DNA of 18,876 nt, taken from positions 1 through 18,876 of the forward strand of contig DXWV01000090.1 of the NCBI GenBank assembly GCA_019416685.1. The letters run 5' to 3'. The notes under the pieces are model-generated. The model searched no databases, was not told the DNA's origin, and worked only from the letters and a program-made list of their open reading frames with translations. The translations under genes were made by a program, and so were the position numbers. Position 1 is the first letter of the stretch; each line of letters begins with the position of its first letter. The DNA comes from Bacteroides sp. (lineage in GTDB: Bacteria > Bacteroidota > Bacteroidia > Bacteroidales > Bacteroidaceae). Below are positions 1 through 6,684 of the stretch, one piece after another.

Positions 1-30
1 TGCGAAAGTTCGGACTTTTACAAAAAAAAT

Positions 31-55
31 GAGGGCACCCTTTTCGGACACCCTC
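31..55 (-). terminator. Rho-independent terminator of L31 gene
   Basis: The minus strand forms a 10-bp hairpin (GAGGG paired to CCCTC, then three G-T wobbles and two C-G pairs, with a 5-nt loop). An A-rich run on the plus strand at 22-29 reads as a T-run after the stem. It lies 27 nt past the L31 stop. The plus strand also has a T-run after the stem (56-61), so it may act in both directions. Confidence 0.75.
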
Positions 56-82
56 TTTTTTTATAGTCAACCGACTAACGGA

Positions 83-337
83 TTATTTTTTCTTACGGTC
101 ACCGTAACGGCTCATGAACTTATCAACGCGACCTGCTGTATCTACCAATGTAGATTTACCAGTGTAGAACGGGTGAGAAGTACTTGAGATTTCAATTTTC
201 AGCAACGGATAAGTTTCACCTTCGAATTCGATGGTTTCTTTAGTGTTTACTGTTGATTGAGACAAAAACATATCACCATTTGACATATCTTTGAATACTA
301 CCGGACGGTATGATTCTGGATGAATACCTTTTTTCAT
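83..337 (-). CDS. rpmE2: 50S ribosomal protein L31 type B
   Basis: This 84-aa protein is a component of the large ribosomal subunit. It opens MKKGIHPESYRPVVF and carries the family-typical STSHPFYTGK segment (residues 52-61) and a basic tail ending DRKKK. It has no cysteine, so it is the zinc-independent type B form and not the CxxC zinc-binding form. Its length is normal for type B. It is monocistronic here, with a terminator downstream and a TATCTTTG promoter element about 75 nt upstream. In bacteria with two L31 forms the C-minus form is often zinc-regulated, but no Zur-like site is visible here and it may be the only L31. The ATG start is preceded by A/T-rich sequence without a Shine-Dalgarno, as is normal in Bacteroides. 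Confidence 0.96.
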   Translation of the reverse strand: MKKGIHPESYRPVVFKDMSNGDMFLSQSTVNTKETIEFEGETYPLLKIEISSTSHPFYTGKSTLVDTAGRVDKFMSRYGDRKKK

Positions 338-411
338 TTCAGTATTTGTTTTTTTAATTATTATATCGTTTACTATTTGGTAAGAATAGTGTAATGGTCA
401 TTTTCAGTGCG

Positions 412-419
412 CAAAGATA
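412..419 (-). promoter_or_regulatory. -7 promoter element for rpmE2
   Basis: Read on the minus strand this is TATCTTTG, an exact match to the Bacteroides -7 consensus TAnnTTTG. It would give a 5' leader of about 70 nt before the L31 ATG. The -33 region (about 434-444) is T-rich on the minus strand but has no clean TTTG, so the -33 half is weak. Confidence 0.6.
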
Positions 420-494
420 ATGCTTTTCTGTGAAATAGAAAAAAGATTGGGAAAAAAACAATGATTCTCGCTTTTTTTTAAGACTTTTGTGGAG

Positions 495-588
495 AATAAT
501 GTGCCAATATGCTAATATGCCAATGCGCCAATTGGCTGCGCTATGATACTGCATAGTAATTGGCACATTGGCATATTAGCACATTATT
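495..588. repeat. Octamer-built imperfect inverted repeat
   Basis: The left arm (495-533) is built of 8-nt units CCAATATG, CTAATATG and CCAATGCG followed by CCAATT. The right arm (558-588) is its reverse complement with one unit fewer, so a long hairpin with an 8-nt bulge can form. A second small stem (CTATG/CATAG, 541-545 and 552-556) sits in the loop. It ends 14 nt before the ATG of the next gene and would be in its leader or promoter region. From memory, related GTGCCAAT-type arrays occur elsewhere between Bacteroides genes; I cannot count copies here. Confidence 0.8.
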
Positions 589-602
589 AAATTATTTATA
601 AT

Positions 603-1619
603 ATGAAAAAACTGATTATTACATTGAACTTTTTGTTGCTGATTGCTATTGGCGGACGGGCACAGGAATCTGGAAAGCGCTTGTATAGCATCGCTTTTTA
701 TAATCTTGAAAACTTGTTTGATACTATCCATGATCCCGGTAAGAATGATTTTGAATATCTGCCGGACGGACCCAAACAGTGGAATACTGAAAAATATATG
801 GCAAAGTTAACGAACTTGGCGAAAGTACTGGGTGAGATCTCCCGGGATAAAGTTCCTGGTGGTCCTGCTGCTATCGGTGTGGCTGAAGCTGAAAACAGGC
901 GAGTGCTTGACGACTTGGTGAAGCAACCTGCATTGGCTTCTTCCGGCTATGAGATTGTACATTATGAAGGACCGGATAAGCGGGGGATTGATTGTGCACT
1001 GCTTTATGATCCGAAACAATTTACGGTTTCATCAAGTAAATTGGTACTCTCTACCCCTTTTGAAGGAGATACAATACACAAAACACGGGGTTTTCTGATT
1101 GTAAATGGTAAGATGGCGGGAGATAACGTTTGTTTTATTGTAAACCACTGGCCTTCGCGTGGAGCTGCCGAACCTGTGCGTGTACATGCTGCCCGACAGG
1201 TACGTGCATTGATCGATTCTTTGCAACAAGATAATAAGAAATTGAAGCTGATTGTTATGGGAGATATGAATGATGATCCGATGGATCAGAGTATGGTTAC
1301 CCTGGGTGCGAAGAAATATAAGAAAGAGGTGAAGAAACATGATATGTTCAATCCCTGGTGGGAAACACTGGAAGATAAAGGAGTAGGCACGTTGCTTTAT
1401 CGTGGCAAGTGGAACTTGTTTGATCAGATTGTTATTTCGCCTACGTTGCTCAATGCCAAAAAAGGATTGAAATACGATCACAATGAGGTCTTTATCCGTG
1501 AATATCTTTTTCAGCAGGATGGAAAGTACAAAGGTTCGCCTTTGCGTACACATGGCGGAAAACTTTGGCTGAATGGTTATAGTGATCATTTGCCGACTAT
1601 TATTTATTTGAAGAAATAA
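603..1619 (+). CDS. Secreted endonuclease/exonuclease/phosphatase family protein
   Basis: This 338-aa exported hydrolase belongs to the metal-dependent EEP (DNase I / Mg2+ endonuclease-like) superfamily. Residues 1-20 form a signal peptide with a likely cut near GRA-Q. The EEP motifs appear in order: YNLENLFD (33-40), VAEAENR (93-99, metal-binding Glu), RGIDCALLYDP (127-137), NHWPSR (181-186), GDMNDDP (220-226) and SDHLP (327-331, catalytic His). All key residues are present. This group is known in Bacteroidetes as putative extracytoplasmic nucleases or phosphodiesterases, and the substrate cannot be read from sequence. Because the protein is exported, a role in scavenging nucleic acid or phosphate is an inference. 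There is no recognisable Shine-Dalgarno, and a repeat hairpin occupies the leader. No strong terminator follows before the aldolase promoter. Confidence 0.9.
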   Translation: MKKLIITLNFLLLIAIGGRAQESGKRLYSIAFYNLENLFDTIHDPGKNDFEYLPDGPKQWNTEKYMAKLTNLAKVLGEISRDKVPGGPAAIGVAEAENRRVLDDLVKQPALASSGYEIVHYEGPDKRGIDCALLYDPKQFTVSSSKLVLSTPFEGDTIHKTRGFLIVNGKMAGDNVCFIVNHWPSRGAAEPVRVHAARQVRALIDSLQQDNKKLKLIVMGDMNDDPMDQSMVTLGAKKYKKEVKKHDMFNPWWETLEDKGVGTLLYRGKWNLFDQIVISPTLLNAKKGLKYDHNEVFIREYLFQQDGKYKGSPLRTHGGKLWLNGYSDHLPTIIYLKK

Positions 1620-1727
1620 GCTCTCCCTTTGCTACGTAGAGATTACAATCGACTATTAAATGATATTTAAGACTCTGAAATAGGATTGATTTGTACTCAT
1701 TATCGAGGATATTTCTTACGCTTTGGT

Positions 1728-1757
1728 TTTGTATTAAAACTATAATGTGTACTTTTG
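1728..1757 (+). promoter_or_regulatory. Promoter of fructose-bisphosphate aldolase gene
   Basis: TTTG at 1728-1731 is followed after 18 nt by TACTTTTG at 1750-1757, matching the Bacteroides -33/-7 pattern. Transcription would begin near 1763, giving a leader of about 35 nt before the ATG at 1798. This rules out the in-frame GTG at 1747 as the start, since that codon lies inside the promoter. Confidence 0.8.
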
Positions 1758-1797
1758 CATAGAATTTTTATTCACTAACAATAAACTTTTAAACAAA

Positions 1798-2802
1798 ATG
1801 GTAAATTACAAAGATTTAGGACTGGTAAACACAAGAGAGATGTTTGCTAAGGCTATTAAAGGCGGATATGCTATTCCTGCTTTTAACTTCAACAATATGG
1901 AACAGATGCAGGCCATTATCAAGGCTGCTGTAGAAACAAAATCTCCGGTTATTCTTCAGGTATCTAAAGGTGCTCGTCAGTATGCTAACGCTACTTTATT
2001 GCGTTATATGGCTCAGGGTGCTGTAGAATATGCAAAGGAATTGGGTTGCGCTCATCCTGAAATCGTTTTGCATCTTGACCACGGAGATACTTTTGAAACT
2101 TGCAAGAGCTGTATCGATTCAGGTTTCTCTTCAGTAATGATCGACGGTTCTCATCTTCCTTACGAAGAAAACGTTGCTCTGACTAAGAAGGTAGTAGACT
2201 ATGCTCATCAGTTTGATGTAACTGTAGAAGGTGAGCTTGGTGTATTGGCAGGTGTTGAAGATGAAGTTTCTTCAGACCACCACACTTATACTGACCCTGA
2301 AGAAGTAATTGATTTCGCTACCCGTACAGGTTGTGATTCATTGGCTATTTCTATTGGTACTTCTCACGGTGCTTATAAGTTTACTCCGGAACAGTGCCAC
2401 ATTGATCCGAAGACTGGCCGTATGGTTCCTCCTCCTTTGGCATTTGAAGTATTGGATGCTGTAATGGAGAAACTTCCGGGCTTCCCAATCGTGCTTCACG
2501 GTTCATCTTCAGTTCCTGAAGAAGAAGTTGAAACTATCAACAAATATGGTGGTGCACTGAAAGCTGCTATCGGTATTCCTGAAGAAGAATTGCGTAAAGC
2601 TGCTAAGTCAGCAGTTTGCAAAATTAATATCGACTCTGATAGTCGTCTGGCTATGACTGCTGCTGTCCGTCAGGTATTTGCTGAAAAACCGGCTGAGTTC
2701 GACCCACGTAAATACTTGGGCCCGGCTCGTGATAATATGGAAAAACTGTACAAGCACAAAATCCTTAATGTACTTGGCTCAGACAATAAATTGGCTAAAT
2801 AA
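1798..2802 (+). CDS. fba: Class II fructose-bisphosphate aldolase
   Basis: This 334-aa cytoplasmic glycolytic and gluconeogenic enzyme cleaves fructose-1,6-bisphosphate to dihydroxyacetone phosphate and glyceraldehyde-3-phosphate. Class II Zn2+ signatures are present: HLDHGDTFETC (92-102, zinc-binding and catalytic HLDH), EGELGVLAGVED (144-155), SIGTSHGAYKF (185-195, zinc His190), VLHGSSSVP (232-240) and NIDSDSR (277-283, where many homologues have NIDTD). The ATG at 1798 is preferred over the upstream in-frame GTG at 1747 because a TAnnTTTG promoter overlaps that GTG and the family begins near MVNYKDLG. The gene is monocistronic, with its own promoter and terminator. Codon use is simple and biased, as expected for a highly expressed gene. 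Confidence 0.97.
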   Translation: MVNYKDLGLVNTREMFAKAIKGGYAIPAFNFNNMEQMQAIIKAAVETKSPVILQVSKGARQYANATLLRYMAQGAVEYAKELGCAHPEIVLHLDHGDTFETCKSCIDSGFSSVMIDGSHLPYEENVALTKKVVDYAHQFDVTVEGELGVLAGVEDEVSSDHHTYTDPEEVIDFATRTGCDSLAISIGTSHGAYKFTPEQCHIDPKTGRMVPPPLAFEVLDAVMEKLPGFPIVLHGSSSVPEEEVETINKYGGALKAAIGIPEEELRKAAKSAVCKINIDSDSRLAMTAAVRQVFAEKPAEFDPRKYLGPARDNMEKLYKHKILNVLGSDNKLAK

Positions 2803-2822
2803 TTTTCCACTTTGATATGTAG

Positions 2823-2856
2823 AAAGCTGTGCCTGTAAATGGTACAGCTTTTTTTG
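2823..2856 (+). terminator. Rho-independent terminator of fba
   Basis: An 11-bp stem (AAAGCTGTGCC paired with GGTACAGCTTT, one G-T wobble) with a 7-nt loop TGTAAAT runs directly into a T-tract. It lies 20 nt after the fba stop. Confidence 0.9.
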
Positions 2857-2884
2857 TGTTTTTTCTTGTTATAATGTATCTTTG
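2853..2884 (+). promoter_or_regulatory. Promoter-like element without a clear gene
   Basis: TTTG (2853-2856), 20 nt, then TATCTTTG (2877-2884) matches the Bacteroides consensus fully. A second TATATTTG occurs at 2899-2906 without a well-placed -33. Transcription would start near 2890 and run into a stretch with no convincing gene. The -33 overlaps the T-tract of the fba terminator, so a chance match is possible. Confidence 0.45.
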
Positions 2885-3196
2885 ATTCAGATTTTGTTTA
2901 TATTTGTGGGTATAATAAGTAGTTGAGTGACAAACTTATTCTATTTTAATTGGAACATGCTATCTTATGTGAACAGTCTATTTTCTGATAGCCTAATGAT
3001 AGCTGGATTGTTTCTGGCTCATTGTAGAGCGCATCACACACGAATATACAGGAGAGATCTTCCGGGAAATCACTCTTTGCATGGTGAGTATACCTCTTTC
3101 CGGAGGAAAAAAGAAAAGAATCGGCGGATGTTATTATCCAATACCTTCTGTAATGTTACTACTGTTAGCCAATTTTGATGGAAAATTGAGAAAATA
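2885..3196 (+). other. Gene-poor stretch, possible relic or short transcript
   Basis: This is the core of a 434-bp gap between fba and the MFS pump gene. Two overlapping plus-strand frames are open. One starts at GTG 2927 (83 codons, to 3178). The other spans 3003-3197 (64 codons) and contains the hydrophobic segment YYPIPSVMLLLLANFDGK. Neither has a ribosome site, a good start codon or a family I recognise. The second looks slightly more protein-like and may be the worn remnant of a gene, but frames of this length can occur by chance. Confidence 0.3.
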
Positions 3197-3229
3197 GGGG
3201 CTGTTCTCTTAGCATAAGGGAGCAGTCTC
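3197..3229 (-). terminator. Stem-loop between convergent transcripts
   Basis: A 14-bp stem with several G-T wobbles (GGGGCTGTTCTCTT paired to AAGGGAGCAGTCTC) encloses a 5-nt loop AGCAT. On the minus strand it is followed by TATTTTCTC. It starts 7 nt past the MFS stop codon, so it most likely ends the efflux operon. It could also stop plus-strand readthrough. Confidence 0.55.
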
Positions 3230-3236
3230 TGTCATT

Positions 3237-4832
3237 TTATACCATATCATCTCCTGTCTTGACTACTGCAACCTTTATCGTTTTATGGAATGGAATAAAG
3301 CAACAGATAATGGCAATAGCCAGTGCTGCTATCAGTACATAGCCGAAAATTGTTTTCAATCCGAGTAACAGACTTTGTTGTTGAAGAATAGAATAGAACC
3401 CATTGGTTGCTATCTGGTTTGCTTCACTGAAATCATGCCCCTGTGTCAGTGCGTTATTTAATGCCTGAGTGTAACGGCCTGCTGCGATTGGATTGGTTAG
3501 GGTCATGTTTTCGGCCAGAATGTTCATGTCATACATTTGCAGGCGATAGAGCATATTGCTAAAAAAGGAGGCTGAGAGTACCGGTGCCAGTACCGACCGG
3601 AATGTAATCAGAAAGAAAGCATTGGAGAGCATTAATTGGGGATCGAGATCTTCTACCACATATACGCCAAAGGCGATAAAAAGTATCATCATGCCCAGTC
3701 CACGGAGAATCATCGGAATAAAAAGCATTTCGTATGTGCTGTAGGAGGTTATACCGAAATAAAGTATGCCCAGATACATAACGTAACAAAACATGCCTCC
3801 GCCAATGAGGAAACGAAACCGCCAACGCTGCCATCTGAACCACCAGAAGCAGATGGTAGCTCCCAGAATAAAACCGGGTAGTAACCATAGATTGAGTGCA
3901 TTGGCATGTACACTGTCTATACGGATAATGCTGTTCATGTAGTTGGTGATAAGCGAACTGGTAGCTGAAAAGAACATAACCAGTACCATGAAAATGTATC
4001 CGATGACAGATTTATGTTTGCTGAGAGGTTTCAGGCTGATATAGGGTTTTTCTTGTGTTCGTTGCCTGTAAATAAAGAGTCCTGCAAGGAGGGGAATGAT
4101 CAGAGAATAGATACATATCCGGGGAGAGTCGAACCAGTCGAGCGTTTTGCCATACGTGAATATATAAATTGTCATCAGCAAAGCAGTGGAGATGATCAGA
4201 ATACTTTTTCCGTCTACTTCTTTATAAGGGATATATGTGGGACGGCGGGCATAGCGGAAAAAACAGAGTATAAATAGGATGGCAATCATCATCAGCATAG
4301 ACACGAAGTAATACATGTGCTGCCACTGATAGTAATAGGCCAGTTGTGCTGTGATGGCTATCGAAATTTGTCCACCTGCAAAAACAAGTGGGTAGAAATA
4401 GGCATAAAACTCACTACGTATATTCTTTGGGCTGAAAAAGGGGCGAACTTGTATGATAAATTCCAGCATGATGAAGGCTTTGAGAAAGCCAATGAAGAAG
4501 CTGCATGCAATGATGATATCCATGTTGGTGACATGTGCACAAAAGAGACTGATAAGGATTTGTAGGGACAAGTCAATCAGTAAGAGTGTTTTTGGAGTAG
4601 CTATGACACGGAATTTCGGTACGATAGGGTAGGCGACCGCCATACCTATTGAGGTGGCATAATACCCCATTGTAATATCTTCACTAAGTATGCCCAGTGT
4701 ATTGCTGACCTCTACGATACTTCCTGTATAAGCTCCGTTCAGCATCATGATGGGTAACATTACAACAAACATGGTGACGATGCCCAACCATTGGGGAACC
4801 CAGGGACGAAGGGGGAGATTGAGCTTTATCAT
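3237..4832 (-). CDS. EmrB/QacA-like MFS multidrug efflux transporter
   Basis: This 531-aa inner-membrane proton-drug antiporter is of the 14-helix DHA2 type. Hydrophobic segments run along the whole chain, starting near residues 14-35 and ending with the helix at about 492-514. The non-helical hydrophilic stretch at about 435-475 fits the long periplasmic loop before the last helices typical of EmrB-like pumps. The length is normal for the family. It follows the membrane-fusion gene by 7 nt and the MarR gene further upstream, the classic marR-emrA-emrB order. Together the two pump parts, with an unlinked TolC-like channel, would export drugs or toxic small molecules across both membranes. The substrate cannot be read from sequence. 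The call of an EmrB-like pump rests on topology and context more than on a single motif. Confidence 0.88.
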   Translation of the reverse strand: MIKLNLPLRPWVPQWLGIVTMFVVMLPIMMLNGAYTGSIVEVSNTLGILSEDITMGYYATSIGMAVAYPIVPKFRVIATPKTLLLIDLSLQILISLFCAHVTNMDIIIACSFFIGFLKAFIMLEFIIQVRPFFSPKNIRSEFYAYFYPLVFAGGQISIAITAQLAYYYQWQHMYYFVSMLMMIAILFILCFFRYARRPTYIPYKEVDGKSILIISTALLMTIYIFTYGKTLDWFDSPRICIYSLIIPLLAGLFIYRQRTQEKPYISLKPLSKHKSVIGYIFMVLVMFFSATSSLITNYMNSIIRIDSVHANALNLWLLPGFILGATICFWWFRWQRWRFRFLIGGGMFCYVMYLGILYFGITSYSTYEMLFIPMILRGLGMMILFIAFGVYVVEDLDPQLMLSNAFFLITFRSVLAPVLSASFFSNMLYRLQMYDMNILAENMTLTNPIAAGRYTQALNNALTQGHDFSEANQIATNGFYSILQQQSLLLGLKTIFGYVLIAALAIAIICCFIPFHKTIKVAVVKTGDDMV

Positions 4833-4839
4833 AGAATGA

Positions 4840-5904
4840 TTATTTTAATGCTTCTGTTTCTACCATCATCCCGGCACGTAAACGTTTCATTTCCTGTGAC
4901 GAAGCGTTGGTAAACTCTATGCGGACAGGAATACGTTGTTGTACCTTGACAAAGTTACCTGCAGAATTGTCTGTAGGAACCAGTGCATACTTGGAACCGG
5001 TAGCTTCGGAGATGGCCGTTACTTTTCCTTCAAAAGTCTGTCCTTTCAGAGCATCGACTTTGATGAGTACTTTTTGTCCGATAAATATATGGTCGATTTG
5101 AGTTTCTTTATAGTTTGCTGTAATCCATTTGTCATTGCTGCGTACGAGATATGAAAGTGTTTGTCCGGCTTGTACGAACTGTCCGGGCTCCAGCGTACGT
5201 CGTCCCATATAGCCCTCATAAGGTGCAGTGACTACAGTGTAAGATAAGTTGAGTTGTGCCATTTCCACTTCTGCCTCTTTACGGAGGATGTTAGCTTCGA
5301 TACCTGTAGTTTTCTTGCTTGTTTCCGAATATTGTGAACTGGCAGAGTCTTTCTGTCTCATCAGTGCTTCATAGCGTGCTTTGCTGGCTTCGTAGTTTGC
5401 TTTTGCCTGTTCATATTCCTGCTGGCTGATGGCTTGCTTTTTTATAAGACTGGCATAACGGTGAAGTTCTGTTTCCTGTTGTGAGAGCCGGGCATGGGTT
5501 TCGGCTATATTGGCTTCCTGTACGGCAATATTCATATGAGATGTTTCGATACCCGAACTAAGTACATCTTTTGAACCGCGTGCATCCATTAGGGCTGCTT
5601 CGGCGTCTTTCAGCCTGATGTGGTATTCCCGATCGTCGAGCACGAGGAGCGTGTCACCCTTTTCTACATGCTGATGCTCAGTAAAGCGTACCTCTTTGAT
5701 GTATCCGCTGGCACGTATGTTGAGCGGGGCGATGTACTGGTCTACCATGGCATCGTTTGTAATTTCATAATTGGCATATCGCCAGAAGTAATTTACCGTC
5801 CATACAATACCTGTCACTGCCAGACAGATACATACAGTATTAAGAATGATATTTCTGATTTTCAGCTTTTTCAGTCTGGTTTGTTTTTTGTGTAATGTAG
5901 ACAT
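4840..5904 (-). CDS. EmrA-like HlyD-family membrane fusion protein
   Basis: This 354-aa periplasmic adaptor bridges the MFS pump to an outer-membrane channel. A basic N-terminus precedes one membrane anchor (about 18-40). A first biotinyl-lipoyl half follows (about 56-92, IRASGYIKEVRFTEHQHV), then a long Glu/Lys/Ala/Gln-rich coiled-coil hairpin (about 95-215), the second lipoyl half (VTAPYEGYMGRRTLEPGQFV) and a beta-barrel domain (KVLIKVDALKGQTFEGKV) near the C-terminus. Length and domain order match EmrA/HlyD-type proteins. It starts 3 nt after the MarR stop codon and ends 7 nt before the MFS gene, so the three are surely co-transcribed. Confidence 0.92.
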   Translation of the reverse strand: MSTLHKKQTRLKKLKIRNIILNTVCICLAVTGIVWTVNYFWRYANYEITNDAMVDQYIAPLNIRASGYIKEVRFTEHQHVEKGDTLLVLDDREYHIRLKDAEAALMDARGSKDVLSSGIETSHMNIAVQEANIAETHARLSQQETELHRYASLIKKQAISQQEYEQAKANYEASKARYEALMRQKDSASSQYSETSKKTTGIEANILRKEAEVEMAQLNLSYTVVTAPYEGYMGRRTLEPGQFVQAGQTLSYLVRSNDKWITANYKETQIDHIFIGQKVLIKVDALKGQTFEGKVTAISEATGSKYALVPTDNSAGNFVKVQQRIPVRIEFTNASSQEMKRLRAGMMVETEALK

Positions 5905-5907
5905 TGG

Positions 5908-6348
5908 CTATATCTTATTGAGTATCTCTGTTATTTTGTTCATGCCGGCAAGGCAGGATTGTATCTGTTTTTCGGAGATATGTTGCTCTATCTCTTTATA
6001 GACGCCTTTGGTGAGAGGATTGACTCTCTGCGCCAGTTTCTCGCCCGATTCGGTGAGGTATACCAGTCGGCTGCGTTTGTCTTCCGGATCTTCCCGGCGT
6101 ATGACCCAACCTTTTTTTTCGAGGTTGTTTATCAGGTTGGTCAGACAGGCTTTGTCTTTGGCGGTTTGTTCTGCCAGGCTTTGTTGGCTGATCCCTTGAT
6201 TTTTCCAGAGGCAGTGCATAACCTGTAACATTTCGAAGGTCATATCAATATCACCCGCTTTCAATACTCGTTGGATGGTTTGGCGGAATGCCATTCGGGT
6301 GTGGAGCATTTGCAAAATAAGCTCTCTTGCCAGTTCACTATTTGCCAT
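5908..6348 (-). CDS. MarR-family transcriptional regulator of efflux operon
   Basis: This 146-aa dimeric winged-helix repressor is first in the efflux operon. Helices for dimerisation flank a winged helix-turn-helix: GISQQSLAEQTAKDKACLTN (52-71) followed by LEKKGWVIRREDPEDKRSRL (76-95, wing with the DxRxR-like motif typical of MarR). The length is normal. A perfect 12-bp-arm inverted repeat 48 nt upstream of the start overlaps the predicted -33 region. That fits autorepression relieved by a ligand, the usual logic for marR-emrAB operons. The ligand is unknown. The ATG has no Shine-Dalgarno. Confidence 0.93.
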   Translation of the reverse strand: MANSELARELILQMLHTRMAFRQTIQRVLKAGDIDMTFEMLQVMHCLWKNQGISQQSLAEQTAKDKACLTNLINNLEKKGWVIRREDPEDKRSRLVYLTESGEKLAQRVNPLTKGVYKEIEQHISEKQIQSCLAGMNKITEILNKI

Positions 6349-6373
6349 TGTTTTGCTGTTTTAGAATCGGATG

Positions 6374-6407
6374 TAAAGGTAGTGTTTTTTTTAGAAATAT
6401 AGTCAAA
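6374..6407 (-). promoter_or_regulatory. Probable promoter of marR-emrAB operon
   Basis: On the minus strand TTTG (6407-6404) is followed after 22 nt by TACCTTTA (6381-6374), one mismatch from TAnnTTTG. The spacer is 1-3 nt longer than usual. The -33 lies inside the inverted repeat, placing it under direct control of a protein bound there. Confidence 0.5.
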
Positions 6408-6421
6408 TGTTTGACTATATT
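6396..6421. promoter_or_regulatory. Candidate MarR operator (inverted repeat)
   Basis: Perfect 12-bp arms (AATATAGTCAAA and TTTGACTATATT) surround a 2-nt centre TG. The size and symmetry suit a MarR dimer. It sits 48 nt before the marR ATG and overlaps the predicted -33. That MarR binds here is inferred from position. Confidence 0.72.
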
Positions 6422-6684
6422 GTCAGAAGTAAGTTTTCTTATTATTAATATTCTGATTCTCTTTTTCTTGCAATATGCCTTTGTCAGCAGTTTCTGAAAG
6501 GTGTATATAAAATAGACCGGAGAGTTATCGCCTCTCCGGTCTATTGCAGTTTAACTGGAACTACTTTATCATTATATCTGTAAAGATACGATGAAAAAGG
6601 TATATGTTAAACTTTTTTTGATTATATTCCTCTTCTTTCTTAAGAAGTTTCAGTGAAAGTTTCTGGTTTTGCCGGGCAATTACT
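6422..6684. other. Intergenic stretch between marR and amylase genes
   Basis: Together with the marR promoter this forms a 336-bp gap. Apart from the hairpin at 6511-6545 I see only A/T-rich sequence. No open frame, RNA gene or further promoter consensus stands out. Confidence 0.6.
6511..6545 (-). terminator. Strong hairpin downstream of amylase gene
   Basis: A perfect 14-bp stem (AATAGACCGGAGAG with its complement) has a 7-nt loop TTATCGC. On the minus strand it is followed by TTATATAC, a weak T-tract. It lies about 140 nt after the amylase stop, rather far, but it is the only plausible terminator for that transcript before the divergent-facing marR promoter. Confidence 0.6.

Noticed and set aside
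5..18. Small AAAGT/ACTTT hairpin at the left edge
   Set aside because: It is only 5 bp with no context left of the window; too weak to call.
354..566. 70-codon minus-strand frame between L31 and the EEP gene
   Set aside because: It runs through the octamer repeat and the L31 promoter and has no family-like sequence.
495..588. CRISPR array or insertion-sequence ends
   Set aside because: Units are only 8 nt, with no spacers and no transposase; it is a hairpin-forming short tandem repeat.
1032..1589. 185-codon antisense frame within the EEP gene
   Set aside because: It is a shadow of a gene with clear catalytic motifs and has no recognisable domain.
1747..1797. Upstream in-frame GTG giving a 17-residue extension of fructose-bisphosphate aldolase
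   Set aside because: The GTG lies inside the TAnnTTTG promoter, and the extension does not resemble the family N-terminus.
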